A stretch of 64,000 nucleotides of DNA from NCBI RefSeq assembly GCF_036373705.1, contig NC_089869.1, positions 9,547,176 through 9,611,175 of the forward strand, read 5' to 3'. Source of the DNA: Amia ocellicauda (Eukaryota > Chordata > Actinopteri > Amiiformes > Amiidae). Position numbers and translations under genes: made by a program. This document shows, one piece after another, positions 23,338-43,322 of the stretch (positions are counted from its first letter, which is position 1; each line of letters opens with the position of its first letter). The notes under the pieces are model-generated. The model saw only the letters and a program-made list of their open reading frames with translations. It ran no database searches and was not told the origin of the DNA.

Positions 23338-24834
23338 TCAGTCTACCGCGCTGCTGGAGCGGGCACAGCAAGCCGGGCTTTTCAGAGAGCTTATGACTCC
23401 GCTTCTCTTCCGTTGCCGGTCACCCTGCTGGGAGCTGATGGTGTCCTGGCGGGACAGTTTGGAAGATCGCCTGGCTGTCTCCTTGATCTGCAGCTCCAGG
23501 TGTTTCTGGATGGCCAGCCCCAGCACTTCGGGGTCCACCGATGCCCCGTACACCTCCCATGTCATCCCCTCCGCGTCCCACATCACCTCCTTCACGGGCG
23601 ACTTCTGCCCCGAAGCTGCTGCCACCCCCCCTTCCTCCCGCAGGCTGACCTCGGGGAAGACGTGTGGGGGAGGCATCTCCGCGGTGCCTGTCTGAACGCC
23701 CACGTCTATCAGCGGAGTGGCCGAGGTCATGGTCCCCATGTCCCTGGTCTTCTTGCACTCCCCATGCTGGGCCTGGCCAGGGGTGAAAGCCACCACCTGG
23801 TCGGCACCGTCCGCATTGCAGCAGTGCATCATGTGTTTGGCGTCCAGCCCCGTCTCGCTGACCGATGACACCAGCCTGGGGAAGCTGAGGACCGAGGTCT
23901 GGGTGGGTGGACGCTGCTGGCAGCTCTCGTTAGCTGAACTGGCCATCCGTGGGAGGAGTTGGGCAGGGGTGGGGATGGGCAGTGGGTGGCAGTAGGCGGC
24001 AAAGGTGTCCTCCAGCCCTCCATGATTGGAAGGCTGGCCGAAGCAAATGTCCCCGCAGGTGGCATACCTTGGCTCCACGTCCCCCCCGCCGTGAGTGGTA
24101 GCAGGCAGGAAGATCTGCACGGTCTGCTGAGTGGGGCTGCTATTGTTGCTGCCCCGGCATATGGTCACCGTATTGCTCTGCTGCAGCTGCATGGCCTGCT
24201 TGCACACCAAAGACGGGCAGGCGGGGACCTCTCTGCTGCACACCCCCAGCCCGCTGCACGCAAAGCTGGTCTCGCTGCGTGTCACCACCAACTCCCCGGG
24301 ACAGTGGCTCTGACTGAACATGTGCAGGCTGTCTGAGTGGCTCCTCTGGACCGGTGGATGGATCAGATCCAGCCGGTCCCTGCAAGAGTCCCTAATGGGG
24401 GTTGCCGTGTGGTTCTCCTGCACTGTCACCCTGGGAGGTTTGTCCATGCCGTGATGGTTCACAGTTAACGAGTGGGTCTCTTCTGCTGTTGCTCTGTAGC
24501 TGGGGGTCCCTGCAGTGCTGTGGGCCTGGGTGGCAGTGCCCCCTGTCCCCCGCTCTGAAGTTGCGCCATAGCAGATCTCCCAGCCGCTCTGGGTGCTCCT
24601 GTGGTGGCTGCTCTCAGGCGCCCTCTGCTGCTGGCACGTGGTGCTGCTCAGGCTCTTCTTCATGTCAAGCTTGTTCCTCATCGGCCCATCCTGGCATGGC
24701 GGGACCTGCACCACGTCCGAGGAGCTTTTGGACAACGGGAAGAAGGGCGTCCCCAGCCCGTCCCACACGCAGTCTGAGCCGGATGGGCCCTCGGAAGGGG
24801 AGTGGTCCGATAGTCGACGCCGGCTGGCCTCCAT
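23338..24834 (-). CDS. gprin2: G protein-regulated inducer of neurite outgrowth 2
   Basis: A single coding exon of 498 codons. The first 370 or so residues are low-complexity and rich in Ser, Thr, Gln and His, as in the whole GPRIN family, whose members diverge there. The C-terminal GRIN domain starts at about residue 377 with DVGVQTG. It includes SPVKEVMWDAEGMTWEVYGA and DPEVLGLAIQKHLELQI, the family signature. A Cys pair at 489-490 near the end (ACCARSS) fits membrane anchoring by palmitoylation. GPRIN proteins bind activated G-alpha i/o/z at the plasma membrane and promote neurite growth. GPRIN2, not GPRIN1 or GPRIN3, is chosen because syt15 is its neighbour, as on human 10q11. The start codon lies just inside the exon after a splice acceptor at 24847-24848, so the 5' leader is on one or more upstream exons. 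Confidence 0.93.
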   Translation of the reverse strand: MEASRRRLSDHSPSEGPSGSDCVWDGLGTPFFPLSKSSSDVVQVPPCQDGPMRNKLDMKKSLSSTTCQQQRAPESSHHRSTQSGWEICYGATSERGTGGTATQAHSTAGTPSYRATAEETHSLTVNHHGMDKPPRVTVQENHTATPIRDSCRDRLDLIHPPVQRSHSDSLHMFSQSHCPGELVVTRSETSFACSGLGVCSREVPACPSLVCKQAMQLQQSNTVTICRGSNNSSPTQQTVQIFLPATTHGGGDVEPRYATCGDICFGQPSNHGGLEDTFAAYCHPLPIPTPAQLLPRMASSANESCQQRPPTQTSVLSFPRLVSSVSETGLDAKHMMHCCNADGADQVVAFTPGQAQHGECKKTRDMGTMTSATPLIDVGVQTGTAEMPPPHVFPEVSLREEGGVAAASGQKSPVKEVMWDAEGMTWEVYGASVDPEVLGLAIQKHLELQIKETARRSSKLSRQDTISSQQGDRQRKRSGVISSLKSPACCARSSSAVD

Positions 24835-24842
24835 GAGGGAGA

Positions 24843-24852
24843 TCTGCTGAAA
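24843..24852 (-). other. Tandem NAGNAG splice acceptor of gprin2 coding exon
   Basis: On the minus strand a T run is followed by CAGCAG, nine bases before the gprin2 start codon. Either AG can be the acceptor, changing only three bases of the 5' untranslated leader. It explains why the coding exon opens so close to the ATG. Confidence 0.7.
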
Positions 24853-27743
24853 AAATAATGCAATAATGTTGGGTTAAACTACAATTGGGGATAGAAATTC
24901 AATATGGGTATTAAGAAAGATGGAACTTCACTAGGAACTGCACACTAGAGACCACTATGAAAATTACAGCTCATTATGACGCTAACATGATGTGCAGTAA
25001 GCTAATCCATACTCGCAGGCCAGGAGTGGAACAGAACACATTGTTTCCTGTCAATAAATACTCATTACCCATTAGGGACAGGGATATGATCTCTCAGACA
25101 TGACCATCTGGGTCTACAGACAAGCTGGAAACGTACAAGTGTGTACCAGACATGTGACCTGACCGAGGAAGCATGCTTGAGTACTAATCTCTTGCACATA
25201 ACACTGTCCTTCATAACGCACAGCCCACCACCCCCTGTACCACATTCTGTTTTTTTTCTGAGGAGAAATTGGTGGAGGGAGGGCCTACTTGGTTGACTAG
25301 AAGAACTTCGGTGCCAGGGAGGAAAATGGGAAGTATGAGGAAAACATTCTTTATATTTTACAAAACCTGTTCTCGGGACATTGGTGGGAGACTCAGAGGG
25401 GGTGGGGATGGAGGGTGCATGTACGCTACCTAAACACATGGAGAAATACAACGCTATATTGTTTGAAAGCTTAGTGTTAGCTTTTTCCACTTGTGACCTT
25501 CTGTCCTTGCGTCAGTTTTGATCTAAACGTAGCCCTATTGTTTGACTTAATCAGTGCCTTGAAGTTTTTTGTTTGTTTTTTAAAGCTTCATTTAACCACC
25601 TGTGTTTAGGACCGAATTTTTTTAACCTGTCCATGTGTGACATCCCTTAGAGACCAGTTCTCATTCATGTCAGAGCTCTCTAAGCCCTATCAATAGCTGT
25701 GTCCTTGTTTGTTCCTTGATTGTTCCTTACATTAATCAGCTTTCAGTAACTCCTACCCCCCGCCCCCATCTCCACACAGACACACACACACCCGGCCGCC
25801 CCAATGCGAATCATTGACAGCGAGGTTTCCAGGTCATTGTAACTCACATCTCCATCATGTCTGTGGCCTAACTTCCCCTGCATACCTGTGAGTGAGTGAG
25901 GTGGGTTTATACCGGGACCATTTATTTTTCTCCAGTCTCACGAGTTGAACGGTGTCCAGACGACTTGCAAACACCTCCAGAAATACAATCTTGAACAAAC
26001 CATATGGTGCAAAATGACTCAAGCATTTCAAGCTGTCACAACTGCTGAGCTTCACACAAACAAACAGCAATGAGTTCTTCTTATTACCAGCAATTCTTAT
26101 GTGAAACAAATCCACCCCCAGAAACATTTCCCTGAAGTGTGTTTGGTGTCGTTCTTACAGCCACCCAATTTAAACCAGTCGTATTACCCTTGTAAAATAA
26201 ATGTACTTCAGCTCAGAAGTAGGGCTTCAGGGTGAACAGGCAAGAAAAGTACTTCATCATTTGGAGCAGGTAAGATTAACATTTGCCTTTTCATTAGTGA
26301 GAGTTTAGTGTAGGATGAAGTGGAGTCCTCTGTAATTACTACGCTCCACCAAGTGAACAGCACTTAAAATCCACCGTGAGCACCGCGGAGGTCAATATGA
26401 AATATGTATTACAGAAAGATGGATTCAAGAATACTACCCCACATTTTAAGACCAGGTTTTATAATACTGGGCAACAGATCAGAATGCTTTCTAAGCAGTT
26501 TGGACATACAGGCAGTCTGTATATGTTTCCTGTTGTTGAGAGAGTGCTGTCAAATTCATGTTTCACGTTTAACATTTTAAATATACTGGTCAATGTCTCA
26601 TACAAGTCGAAGGAAGGGATATTTAAATTTAGTTCTTTGCATGTCTTGTGTGTTTGAATTCATCTCCTCCTCCTCAACCTTCACCTGCTATTTTGCTTTC
26701 TGCCAACAGTGAGAGTGGCAGTGCCGCAGCCCCCCTACTGGGAGACTGGCACACAGATAGGAATTCGTATCTATGCAATTGACTAGGAGGCTATGAAGGG
26801 CAAGGCTAAAGGCCAAATAATACAATTTAAGGGTTTTTTCTCTATCATTCCAAGAATGAATCGCAATGTAGATCTACAAACCATAATATGTATTTTTAAA
26901 TTGCTATACAGATGTATTTGGTTCTCAAGACAATGAATGTAATTCTTCCGTATATCTTCCTGTTAGCTCCATACTCCCCCAGGCATTTATATTTGTTCTC
27001 AATCATTTGCTTCAATTTGTGAACATTACTTAGCAGTACTTTTTAATTCGACACAATGTCTAAAATGGTTTCCATTTGATCACAATGGGTAAAATAACTG
27101 TTTGACATAGGAGTCAAATTGGGAGCATTTCAGTAACCCTCGCACCGATCCAAAGTATGTCTGTGAAAAGTCATTGCACTCTGTATTAAAACCACCTGTT
27201 GTCCTGACCAGCAGGAATGGGGAAATGTAACCCAAAACCACACTGTGCAAGCGAGGCCTAGTACATCCTCATCCTTCTCACCACTCCCAGGCAACCCTCA
27301 CAGTTTGAAAAATAATTGAAGGACTTTTACAGATTATTTTTACAACCAGATGAATCATAGCTCAAATTAAGACCCAGAGTATCAACCTGCATTGGGATTA
27401 CTGTCCATATAGAAGCCGCCAACTGAATAGCAGGCTTGGAGAGGAGTTCAGGAGTCACAAAGGAAATAAATAAATGTATACATCAAGACATGAGTCAATC
27501 AACCAATTAATACAAGCTGTAAGGAAATTATTCTGTTCAACACCGAAGCCTTCAGTTTCTAGAACTGAGGTCCGTATTTCTGACAAACTTTTTTTTGGAA
27601 AGGTACAAAAACGCACACGCCGCCAAGCGCAAATGTATTTGGCAGAGGAGAAAGAAAGAATAAAACCACAGCAACAGAAATTAATCACACAGACCTAGAA
27701 ACCAGGTGCCCTCTATCACGTTGTCAGGCCTGCTCGGCAAAAC

Positions 27744-27746
<3 letters not shown>

Positions 27747-27786
<40 letters not shown>

Positions 27787-27855
27787 GAAAGCTAAAAATA
27801 AGCAGCCCATACACTGAACCATACACTGTTTCTTTCTGGTTTTTAACCCCCTTCC

Positions 27856-27889
<34 letters not shown>
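27747..27889. repeat. (TC)n and (AC)n microsatellites
   Basis: About 19 TC units at 27747-27784 and about 15 AC units at 27859-27889. Confidence 0.95.
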
Positions 27890-27891
<2 letters not shown>

Positions 27892-28063
27892 CACAAATAC
27901 CTCCCACCCACCCCAAGAACACACCTGCAGCAGTCCTTGGGAAGGCAGATGAGAGACAGACTGTTGTGTTTTCAGGGCAGGAAAGAAAAAAATAAATCAA
28001 AAGCGCTTTCCTGTGCGCTCTCAGAGCCCTCATGGTAACCCAGTCTGGGTAGACGCTCACTGC

Positions 28064-28070
28064 TTACCTT
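28064..28070 (-). other. Candidate splice donor of a gprin2 5' noncoding exon
   Basis: The minus strand reads GCTGAAG|GTAAGC, a strong donor consensus, 3.2 kb upstream of the gprin2 acceptor. An exon ending at 28068 would be a plausible 5' untranslated exon. There is no other support. Confidence 0.3.
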
Positions 28071-28233
28071 CAGCTGTGTGTCAGTGCTGGGACACAAGTC
28101 TCCCCTCCCACTGTCTGTGCCTCAGTCTGTCCCTGGCCGTGTCAGAGTTCAAGCATTCCCTCTGATCAGTCCAGGCCCTTGGAAGCAGAAAAACAAAACG
28201 TCCTCCTCCTACCTTGCATCTACAGGTGAATCC

Positions 28234-28305
28234 CCCCTCCCCAGTCTCTCTCTCTCTCTCTCTCTGTCTGTCTCCACCTCCTTCTCCTCCTCCTCCTCCT
28301 CCTAC
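28234..28305. repeat. (TC)n and (TCC)n tracts
   Basis: Short CT runs followed by CTC triplets, in a pyrimidine-rich zone of the possible gprin2 promoter. Confidence 0.8.
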
Positions 28306-31300
28306 TCCAGCAATGAACAAGATGGATTCAGCTTGAGGATTATCTGCCGTTTCATCTGATTACAAATGAGAAGCTCTGTCGCAGATCTTCAAATCCCTCT
28401 GCCTAGGCAGTTGGGAAGGGGAGGGAGGGGGTTTGGTGTGTGAGTGTATGTAGGCTGGGGGGGAGAGTAGAGGAGGAGGGCTGGGGGTGGGATAGGGTAA
28501 GAGAGAGAGAGAGAATAAAAACAAGAGTCACACAGTTTGCCTCCGTCACTACAGCCTGGAAGGAAAAAAAATACATGAATGAAATGCTTCATTTTCCAAA
28601 CAAGCCACCCCCCCTCTGCGCACACACACACACACACTCACACACTCTCATTTTCCCTTCCTGTCTCTCCCTCCGTAACTCTTTCCTGGTTGCTATAGAA
28701 ACAGCAATGCTCAATGGGAGTCGGAGCCCAATCTTTTTTTCTTTTCTTTTTTGGTGATATTGAGCAACAGTGGGGACGGGACCAGCTCGGAGACCGCGGC
28801 ATGCAGGGTTGTCAGGGTCTGCTGACCACATCCTTACATGGGGTCTGGCGCTCAACCTGATTTTCTCAGTAGTGCCATGATCATAGCCTTGACAGGTACA
28901 GGAGAAGAGTTTTGACACAGCCGAAGGCCTCTTGATACCAAAATGTCATCTCCTCATCCTAATTAGCCGGGGCTGATGTGTGCCCCTGGGTCTGTGCAGG
29001 CAGGTGTGGGCGTCTATCATATGAACAGAAGTGTGTCCCCATGTGCGTTTGTCAGCGCAAATTAATCCGAAGATATGCATCTACACAGAGCCGGGAGCAG
29101 TGTGTGTGTGTGTGTGTATCTATGGCACTGTAAAGCCAAGCACACAGTTTTGGTTATTCTATATTGCCGTGTAGCACAGGGTCAATGGCTTTACTTAATA
29201 ATTCATATCCTTTCTTATTCTTAGCATCTACTGTGAAAAGGCAGTATGGAAACTGGAACAGACTGGAGTCATATGCACCTGTGGCACTTTTTTGTAGAGG
29301 AGGGATTGTAATGTTAAATAGAAGGAAATGGATTCATATATGAATAATAAAGGAAAACATGGTGGAGAAGCAAACTTGCCGATCACAAAAGAGAATAGAG
29401 GTGATTACTGGGGGGGGATTGGATGGATTGGATGATTGTGTTTGAATGGGAGCCATGACATTATCATTAGCTGGCGTTGGGCAGGCTCCCAAAACCCCTA
29501 CCATGCTTACTTACGGTAATCGGATACCAGAGCTATAAACGGATTAGAGAAGTTATTGACAGTTAAAGCTTTATAATCTGTGTCGTCTCCAGTATTTCTT
29601 TCTTTTTTTTAATTGGGGTGGGGGGACTAAAGGATTTCCAAAACTGCTCGGCCATAATCCTGATTTATTTTGGGATATATAGAAGGGAAAAAAACTCCTT
29701 CATGGTGAATCAGTAGGGTATGTGAGAATAACTGGATTGTTACCGGTCATACAGCATTTTCTGCATGGACAGAGTTTACAGTGACCAGGTGTAGCAGCTG
29801 GTCGATGCTCATTGCATTGCAGACGTTTATATTAATATTGGGACTTTTTGTAATGTTGGTTTAAGTGGTTTTCCATATATTTGTTCTGTGCAACAGGTTT
29901 TTTTTTTTAAGTAACATTTCGTAGCTACTCATGTATTTTGTAATTGCGAGATATTTTTCTGTGTCCTGGGCAATGTGAGCTGGCAGGTCGTCTTTTTCAT
30001 GGAAGTACAGACTATATTAATGCAGCTCTCTCTGGAAAGACTACAGGTGTACAGGCGCCCAGTCAAATGGTTGTCTTTTTCCCTACAAGATAAGGAAACA
30101 CTGGCCACCCAGTCAATTGCACGCAGCCGCTGGAACCACCACCACCTGTTGGCTATAACCTATCCCAGATTCAAGCCACAAAGGTCTAGATTGTGGTGTC
30201 TGATCTGCACTGTGAGATGCACAAGTTGAGTCTCTCGGGAGCCAACAACACACACAGCTATTGGATAATTGGTGCTGCTCCTCACTGTCCAATCAGAATC
30301 CTGCCTTATTCACTATGTCTCAGTACCATATTCTGATGTATTCTCGAATGGCAAAACAATCAGCAGATTTGATATCTATTGGAAGATTCTCGATGGAAAT
30401 TCACTGTAAGCTTTCTTTTTGGATAATGTTGGTAGCAAGCTAATTTGGGTATCGTAAACAGCGCGCAAATAAAAAATCCCATCAGGTCTCCTCAATTGCC
30501 CTCTCTGCCAGTCGGAAGGCAGTGCCAGTTGTCTGGAAGCAGAGGCAGTAATTGCATCTCCAGCAGTCTCTCAAACCCGCTGATTTAGTTCAGATCAAGA
30601 CTAATCACATTCTGCGAGGAAGTCTGGCCCAGATTCTCATTTTTTATATTTTAAGATTGGGAATGAGGCATGGTGTTGTCCCGTAAGGCCCGAGACAACT
30701 CGGGGGATGCTGTTAAACTGCGTACATGGAGCCGAAAAAATATATTTGAAATAAAACACACAGTGCTAAATCAGGTTTCCCATTCTTTGTGGAAAGACTT
30801 CTGACTAAAAAGGTCAAATATACCTTTTAAACTATAAACCGACTGATATCAAATATGACATGCAATCCTGCTTAATAACATATTGAAGATGACTTGGGTT
30901 TGAGGCGGCACACTTCTTGTTTCTAAAACAACCAGATTGCTTCTCACGAGGGAGAAAAGAACAAAAAGAGCCCGTCTCCAAACAGAACTTTATACCACTG
31001 ATAAAGGGCATGACCTTATCTGATTTATTATACTGCTGGAGTAGCTGTACATGATCCAAATTCATACAATGCCAAGTATGAATTCAATCACCTGTCTGTA
31101 ATATGTGAGCTTTGGTTTCGTACTTCTGTTTAATGGTAAATCATTAACACTGTGAAGATTTCAATCAGGGCTGCTCATGATTTATTTATCGGACGATGGA
31201 GATAAAACCAGAAATGATTAAATTATTAAACCAGTCTTATTAAAAAAAAAACACACTGTGAGTGACATTTTTTTGAATCCTTTTGGGACCCAGGAATGTA

Positions 31301-33142
31301 ACGCATCAAAATTTTAAAACAACAGCAACAATAAAAACATTATTAATAATAAACACGTATTGTTCTTGTATGTTAAATGGTGTATACTTCTGCGGGCTAA
31401 GAAAGAAAGTAGAAAATATGAAACATTTCCTTCCTAGTTTATTGGATTGAAAGTCAATTAAAACCCTAAAACGTAAAATAAGCAGAATTAGTACGTGTGT
31501 TTTAGAGGAATCGGATGTATTAAGTGTTTTGTGGGACAACAGGTTTTGCTGAGATCTCCCCACGCCTGCCTCAGGGAAGTTAATTAAACCAGTGAAAGTG
31601 GCTCAGGTTGCAGTCAACACAGGGAATGCTGAAACACCAGTCTTAGTGGGCCAAATGTTAAGGAAGTAATAAATGTCTCTCTTCATTTGTCTGCTCTGGC
31701 CTCTGACACGGTCTTCCCCGCACACACTCACTATCCTATTTCACTGGCTTGATCTTCATCCTTCCTTTTTTCCACTATTCCTGCCTCCCACCACTTAGCT
31801 CTTCTCTCTCAACATCGTTAATGAGCTTCTAATTGCACTGACCTACTGGCCAGCAGTTTACTTTTACTTTTAATCAGCACTTCCCCACTATGAAGCCCCC
31901 TCCATCATCCCGCAACCCCGTCGGGCTAGCCTGGAATTGACCTTTAAATGTATCATTATCCTCCTGATAAAGGCATTCCTGGTGAAATGAGAGAGAGGTA
32001 CATAGGGAACCTGAGATATGTGCCACTAGTTTTCCTATAGTGCCAGGAAGTCACCTTGAAGTCATGCCTCAAAGGTTGTTTTTGTTTTTATAAAGTATTT
32101 CTTTCTGCCATCAATAAAATCACAAATCTTCACCTGGGAAATATCGAGAACCAAGCCATCTGGAAATCCAAATGCACAATCCTGTTTGGTGGTGTCCAGG
32201 ATATATATAAAAAGTGCTGTTGAGGTCGGTCTTTTTGTTTTACTTGACTGGGTTTTATTTTGTTTTCCTTTGTTGGCAGTGCCAAAGCAATTAAAACACA
32301 CCAGGCATGAGATGGGCCCTCCTAGAGACTGTGTAATGAAGTCTCTGGTGGGCTGGACACAGTGTGGTGCGGCGGTGGTAGCCTTGAGGAGAGACTGTTT
32401 AATTGGAGCTGTCTTATCACCTATGGAGCTTGTGGAGGGGGGCTGGAACAGCAGGTGGAGTTCACACATCATCACAGGGCAGAGGGGGGGCACAAACGTA
32501 CGTTGGAAGGGGTCGCCTGCGTGAGAAAGAGCCAACTCACTCCACCTCGAGAGGCAAGGATTGTGGGCTTGCCCTTGGTTTTAACCCAGATCAGGAGCGC
32601 AAGTGGTCAGCTCAGACGGGAAGTTCTACCGACACCCATCTGGGGACTCCAAGCCAGTGAAGGAGTAAATTCATTCACGATATGAGCAAGACACTCGGGT
32701 CCATGCTTTAGTGCAGCTATCCTTTATAGAAGGGTGAGAAGAAGCCTGTCTCCTGTGTGTCCTGAACCAGCTGTAGACGTGAAACGCAGCCCACGTTTCT
32801 CCAAGACAGATTGCGAGATCTAGCCAGACCTGACAGAGAGCCATGTAGAGAGCTACGAGTCTCATCCGCGTGGGGATTTCAGCAGGAGAGTGTCCACGTG
32901 TCACCCTGGCCCTTGTTCTGAAAACGCAAAAAGTTCAGGAGCAAGGCCAGAGTATCCCTTGAGCTCTGCGATCAGCGCTCAATAATCAGAGCACGGATCC
33001 GAAAATCCTTGAGGAGGTGAGGTGTGACGGACAGGTGGGAGTCTTGGCTCTTGCTGTGCCCTGTGCAGCTCTTTCTGAGTTCCTGGTCCAGGCAAGAGGA
33101 GAGGAGAAGACCGGCTGGGTGGGCTACAGCTTGGCCCCACTT

Positions 33143-40331
<7,189 letters not shown>

Positions 40332-43322
40332 CACCCTGCACTGCAGGTCCTGACAGTCTGTGCCCTCTGACTCAGTACGGTGACACTGAACACACTGACT
40401 GAAAACCAAGATACTGAACACACTGACTGAACTGTATACTATGAACCTGCACACACACGGAAGCAATACTGAGAATCTGCAGGCAGCGTGCACCCCGTGA
40501 CCCCATGACCTCTTTCCACACTATCTGACACAGAGTCTAACCGAACAAAAATAAGCAGCCTTGACAGAGAGGAAATAGATGTCCAGCATAAAAACCAAGC
40601 CCAAAATGGAGCAGACACAACCATAGCAACCAGTAGCCAGTCATAGTTATGCCATTAACTCTAAAGTGGAGTAATATTGCCTATAATAGCTACCTTTTGA
40701 GTATGGGGTAAAAAATTACAGGGATCCAAAAATATCAAGATTATGAGAGACAGGTAGAGAAATTGCACTGTACAATTCAAAGTACAGAATGTGACATGTA
40801 GTGAAGAGAAGACTGGACAGCTTTCTACCCACACTCTAAACAGAAACCTCCGCAGATCATAATTATTAGTTTAATGCTTTTTTTTATTGCCAGAATTTCA
40901 TTCCATCGACCAGATCATCGTCAGGGCTGTTGCGTGTTTTCACACTTACAATGATCCGTTTCCAAAACGATCATGCGGACGGGACCCCACTCTACGACAG
41001 CTAACAAGGACAGCAATGATAATAGTCGGCTCCAGCTGTACATTTCGTTGAAACTGGTAACCCGTTGAACTTTATACATTTTAAATGAATACATGAATGC
41101 ATGAAGAAATAAATACATGAATACATGAATACATGAATACATAAATAAATAAATAAACTCTTGTCAAAAGCTTTACTTAGGTTCCGGTTCCAAATCTGTA
41201 CACTTCACTACAGTCCTCTTCTGCACTGTAGTGCTGCCAAAGACTGTGATTGCAATTAATCAAAGCTTTAGAGCTCTGTGTGAACTACAGTATAATTCCA
41301 AACCAAACCAACAATGTTAAATCCATTGAGATCTGATGTAGCCGGCACAAAGCATCATTGTTTATGAGGAACACGCAAATAGACTATTTGGCAGTATAAT
41401 TTGAAAGACAGACTTCTTTTCATCTTCTGCTCAAGTTCATGGAATGGGTGTGCTGTCTATGTCCACATAAAGAGGTTCTCAGCCCCATTTCAGCTCTCAA
41501 AAAGCATCAACTCTCCACTGTAAATGTCACGAATTCCATTACTTCGGTTGAGTTCGTTAGAAGTGGTTGTTTCCATGGCAATTTTATTGGCAAGGGGAGG
41601 AAAACCAATCTTGAGACCTCATTTTAGAGGACCAATCCAGAGCTGCTGCTGTTCTTCAGTTGCCATCAGCCAATCTGCTGGTGATAGAACTCAGTTGGCT
41701 TGTTAGACACCAGACCACCTCCTTTCTCTTCCTTTCCTTGATCTGGCTATGGGTTGCTCATGTGTCAGGCAGTATTGCTTCATTTGTTATTAAGAGCCCT
41801 GATTTTAGCACAGTGAGATGTATCGCTGCTTTTCTTGGCTTGATTAGTGATCAAGGAAAGACACACACGGTCACTGAAGGAAGACTTGATGACAAAGTAC
41901 CTGATGACAAGAAGAATGTCAAAAAGCTCTAGATTGTCTCAGAAGAAAAGGACCCCTTGCTTGTAGCACATGCTCTTCTTAGTCCAGAAATTGTTGGTTC
42001 TCAGCTGTCATTGGGCTGATCGTGTCCCGGTCTCCCCCAATCGAAGGGGAACTCCAGGCTTGGCTCGCTTCAATGTCAGCCAGGGTCTCCTTGGCTCGCT
42101 GCACAACAGTCCGGGGGACTTGACACATGCCTAAGAGATTTCATTCTGAGAAGTGTAGCAAACAAATTCACAGATAATTGTGACTCAAATACGTTGGGGA
42201 ATTGAAAAGAAAACACATTTGCCTTTCTAATTAAAAACAAATAAAAAGCTCATCATCTGAGAGCAGTGACGGATTGCAAATTACAGGCAGTGGCCCGCCA
42301 AATTTTGAAATCATCAAGGCAGTTTCTTCTAATGCAAAATATGCAAATTTTGGCTCTGAAAAGTACATCAATAGCTACTAGTTATCATCTAGTGATTATC
42401 ATAGAAGCATGATTGGAACGATAGCAGCTCAAGCCACCAGCTGAGGATTCATTCCTAGATTTGGCATTGTTGTAGTGTTTGCAGCAGGGGAGTGTCGGGC
42501 TGTTTTGTAGTTTGTTTGTTTTGGCCGATTTATCGGTAGTGACATCGTTACAATAAGGGCCATGCTTCGTTCACACCTGGGTCTTTCCTATAAAAAACAC
42601 ACCCCATTAATTATAAAGTGCTGTTTACATTTACAAAGAGAATGCTATTGCCAGTCAGTGTAGGTATCTGAAATATGTCCTTTTGATTTCGTCACGTTAG
42701 GAGGTTGCTTTTCCGTTTTCGGCAGAAGCGCGCCACACTGAACATGCTCCAAATAAGATCCCGCAACTAATAAAATGAACTCACAGTTATACCCTATCAG
42801 GAGGGAGTATCATGGGCAGATGTGACTCATGAGATATTGCTGGTCCCTAATATTAGGCAATTTCCCCTTTGAACTGCGATTTGCACTGTGAAAAAGACAG
42901 ATGCGTTGTCTGGTATCACTTTACACAGAGAAATCACCCAATTGGCTGATTGGCTTGTGCTTATCGTTGTATCAAGACTACTTCAGGTCCTTGTCAAGGC
43001 AGGACTTGAATAATTGTGTTCCAGTCTACACAGTGTTGGCTGCAGGAGCTCTCCTGTGAAGCTGGGTCACTTTACACCTTAGCTGTGCTGGGTGAGTAGC
43101 CAATGTAAATGGGATTGTTGGGGATCGTCCTCCATTGTGAATTGGAGGACCCAGAGATGTGCCTCCTTGCCTAAGCCTTGGGCTCTATGTTATGTTGGGT
43201 TCAGCTTCGGTGTGTCAGTGGTTGATAGATCAGTGGGCTTGGTCCAGTACATGGAAAATAAGTAGCAGTAGTAGTGCCGGGACAGGGGATGTTGAGCGGG
43301 GGAGGTTAGGTGTGGGCTCCGT
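40332..43322. other. Intergenic DNA between convergent syt15 and rap1gds1-like
   Basis: No coding sequence recognised. It should hold the 3' untranslated regions of both convergent genes. A roughly eight-base repeat (ATACATGA units, then ATAA units) occupies about 41092-41157. Confidence 0.5.
41092..41157. repeat. Short-unit tandem repeat (ATACATGA)n/(ATAA)n
   Basis: Several imperfect copies of ATACATGA grade into ATAA tetramers. Confidence 0.85.

Larger units (their letters stand above)
24853..33142. other. Bidirectional gprin2-syt15 intergenic region and gprin2 5' intron
   Basis: No coding exon recognised. It should contain the 5' untranslated exon(s) and promoter of gprin2 (minus) and the promoter and leader of syt15 (plus), whose start codon follows at 33143. 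Long pyrimidine/purine tracts cluster at 27.7-28.7 kb. Open frames at 32.1-32.7 kb on both strands match nothing I know. Confidence 0.5.

Noticed and set aside
23239..23868. 209-codon plus-strand open frame over the 3' end of gprin2, and further plus-strand frames to 24.85 kb
   Set aside because: These are antisense shadows of the GC-rich gprin2 coding exon; they show no family resemblance.
32062..32685. Open frames of 107-157 codons on both strands upstream of syt15
   Set aside because: No recognisable domain. Both strands are open at once, as expected for chance or repeat-derived sequence.
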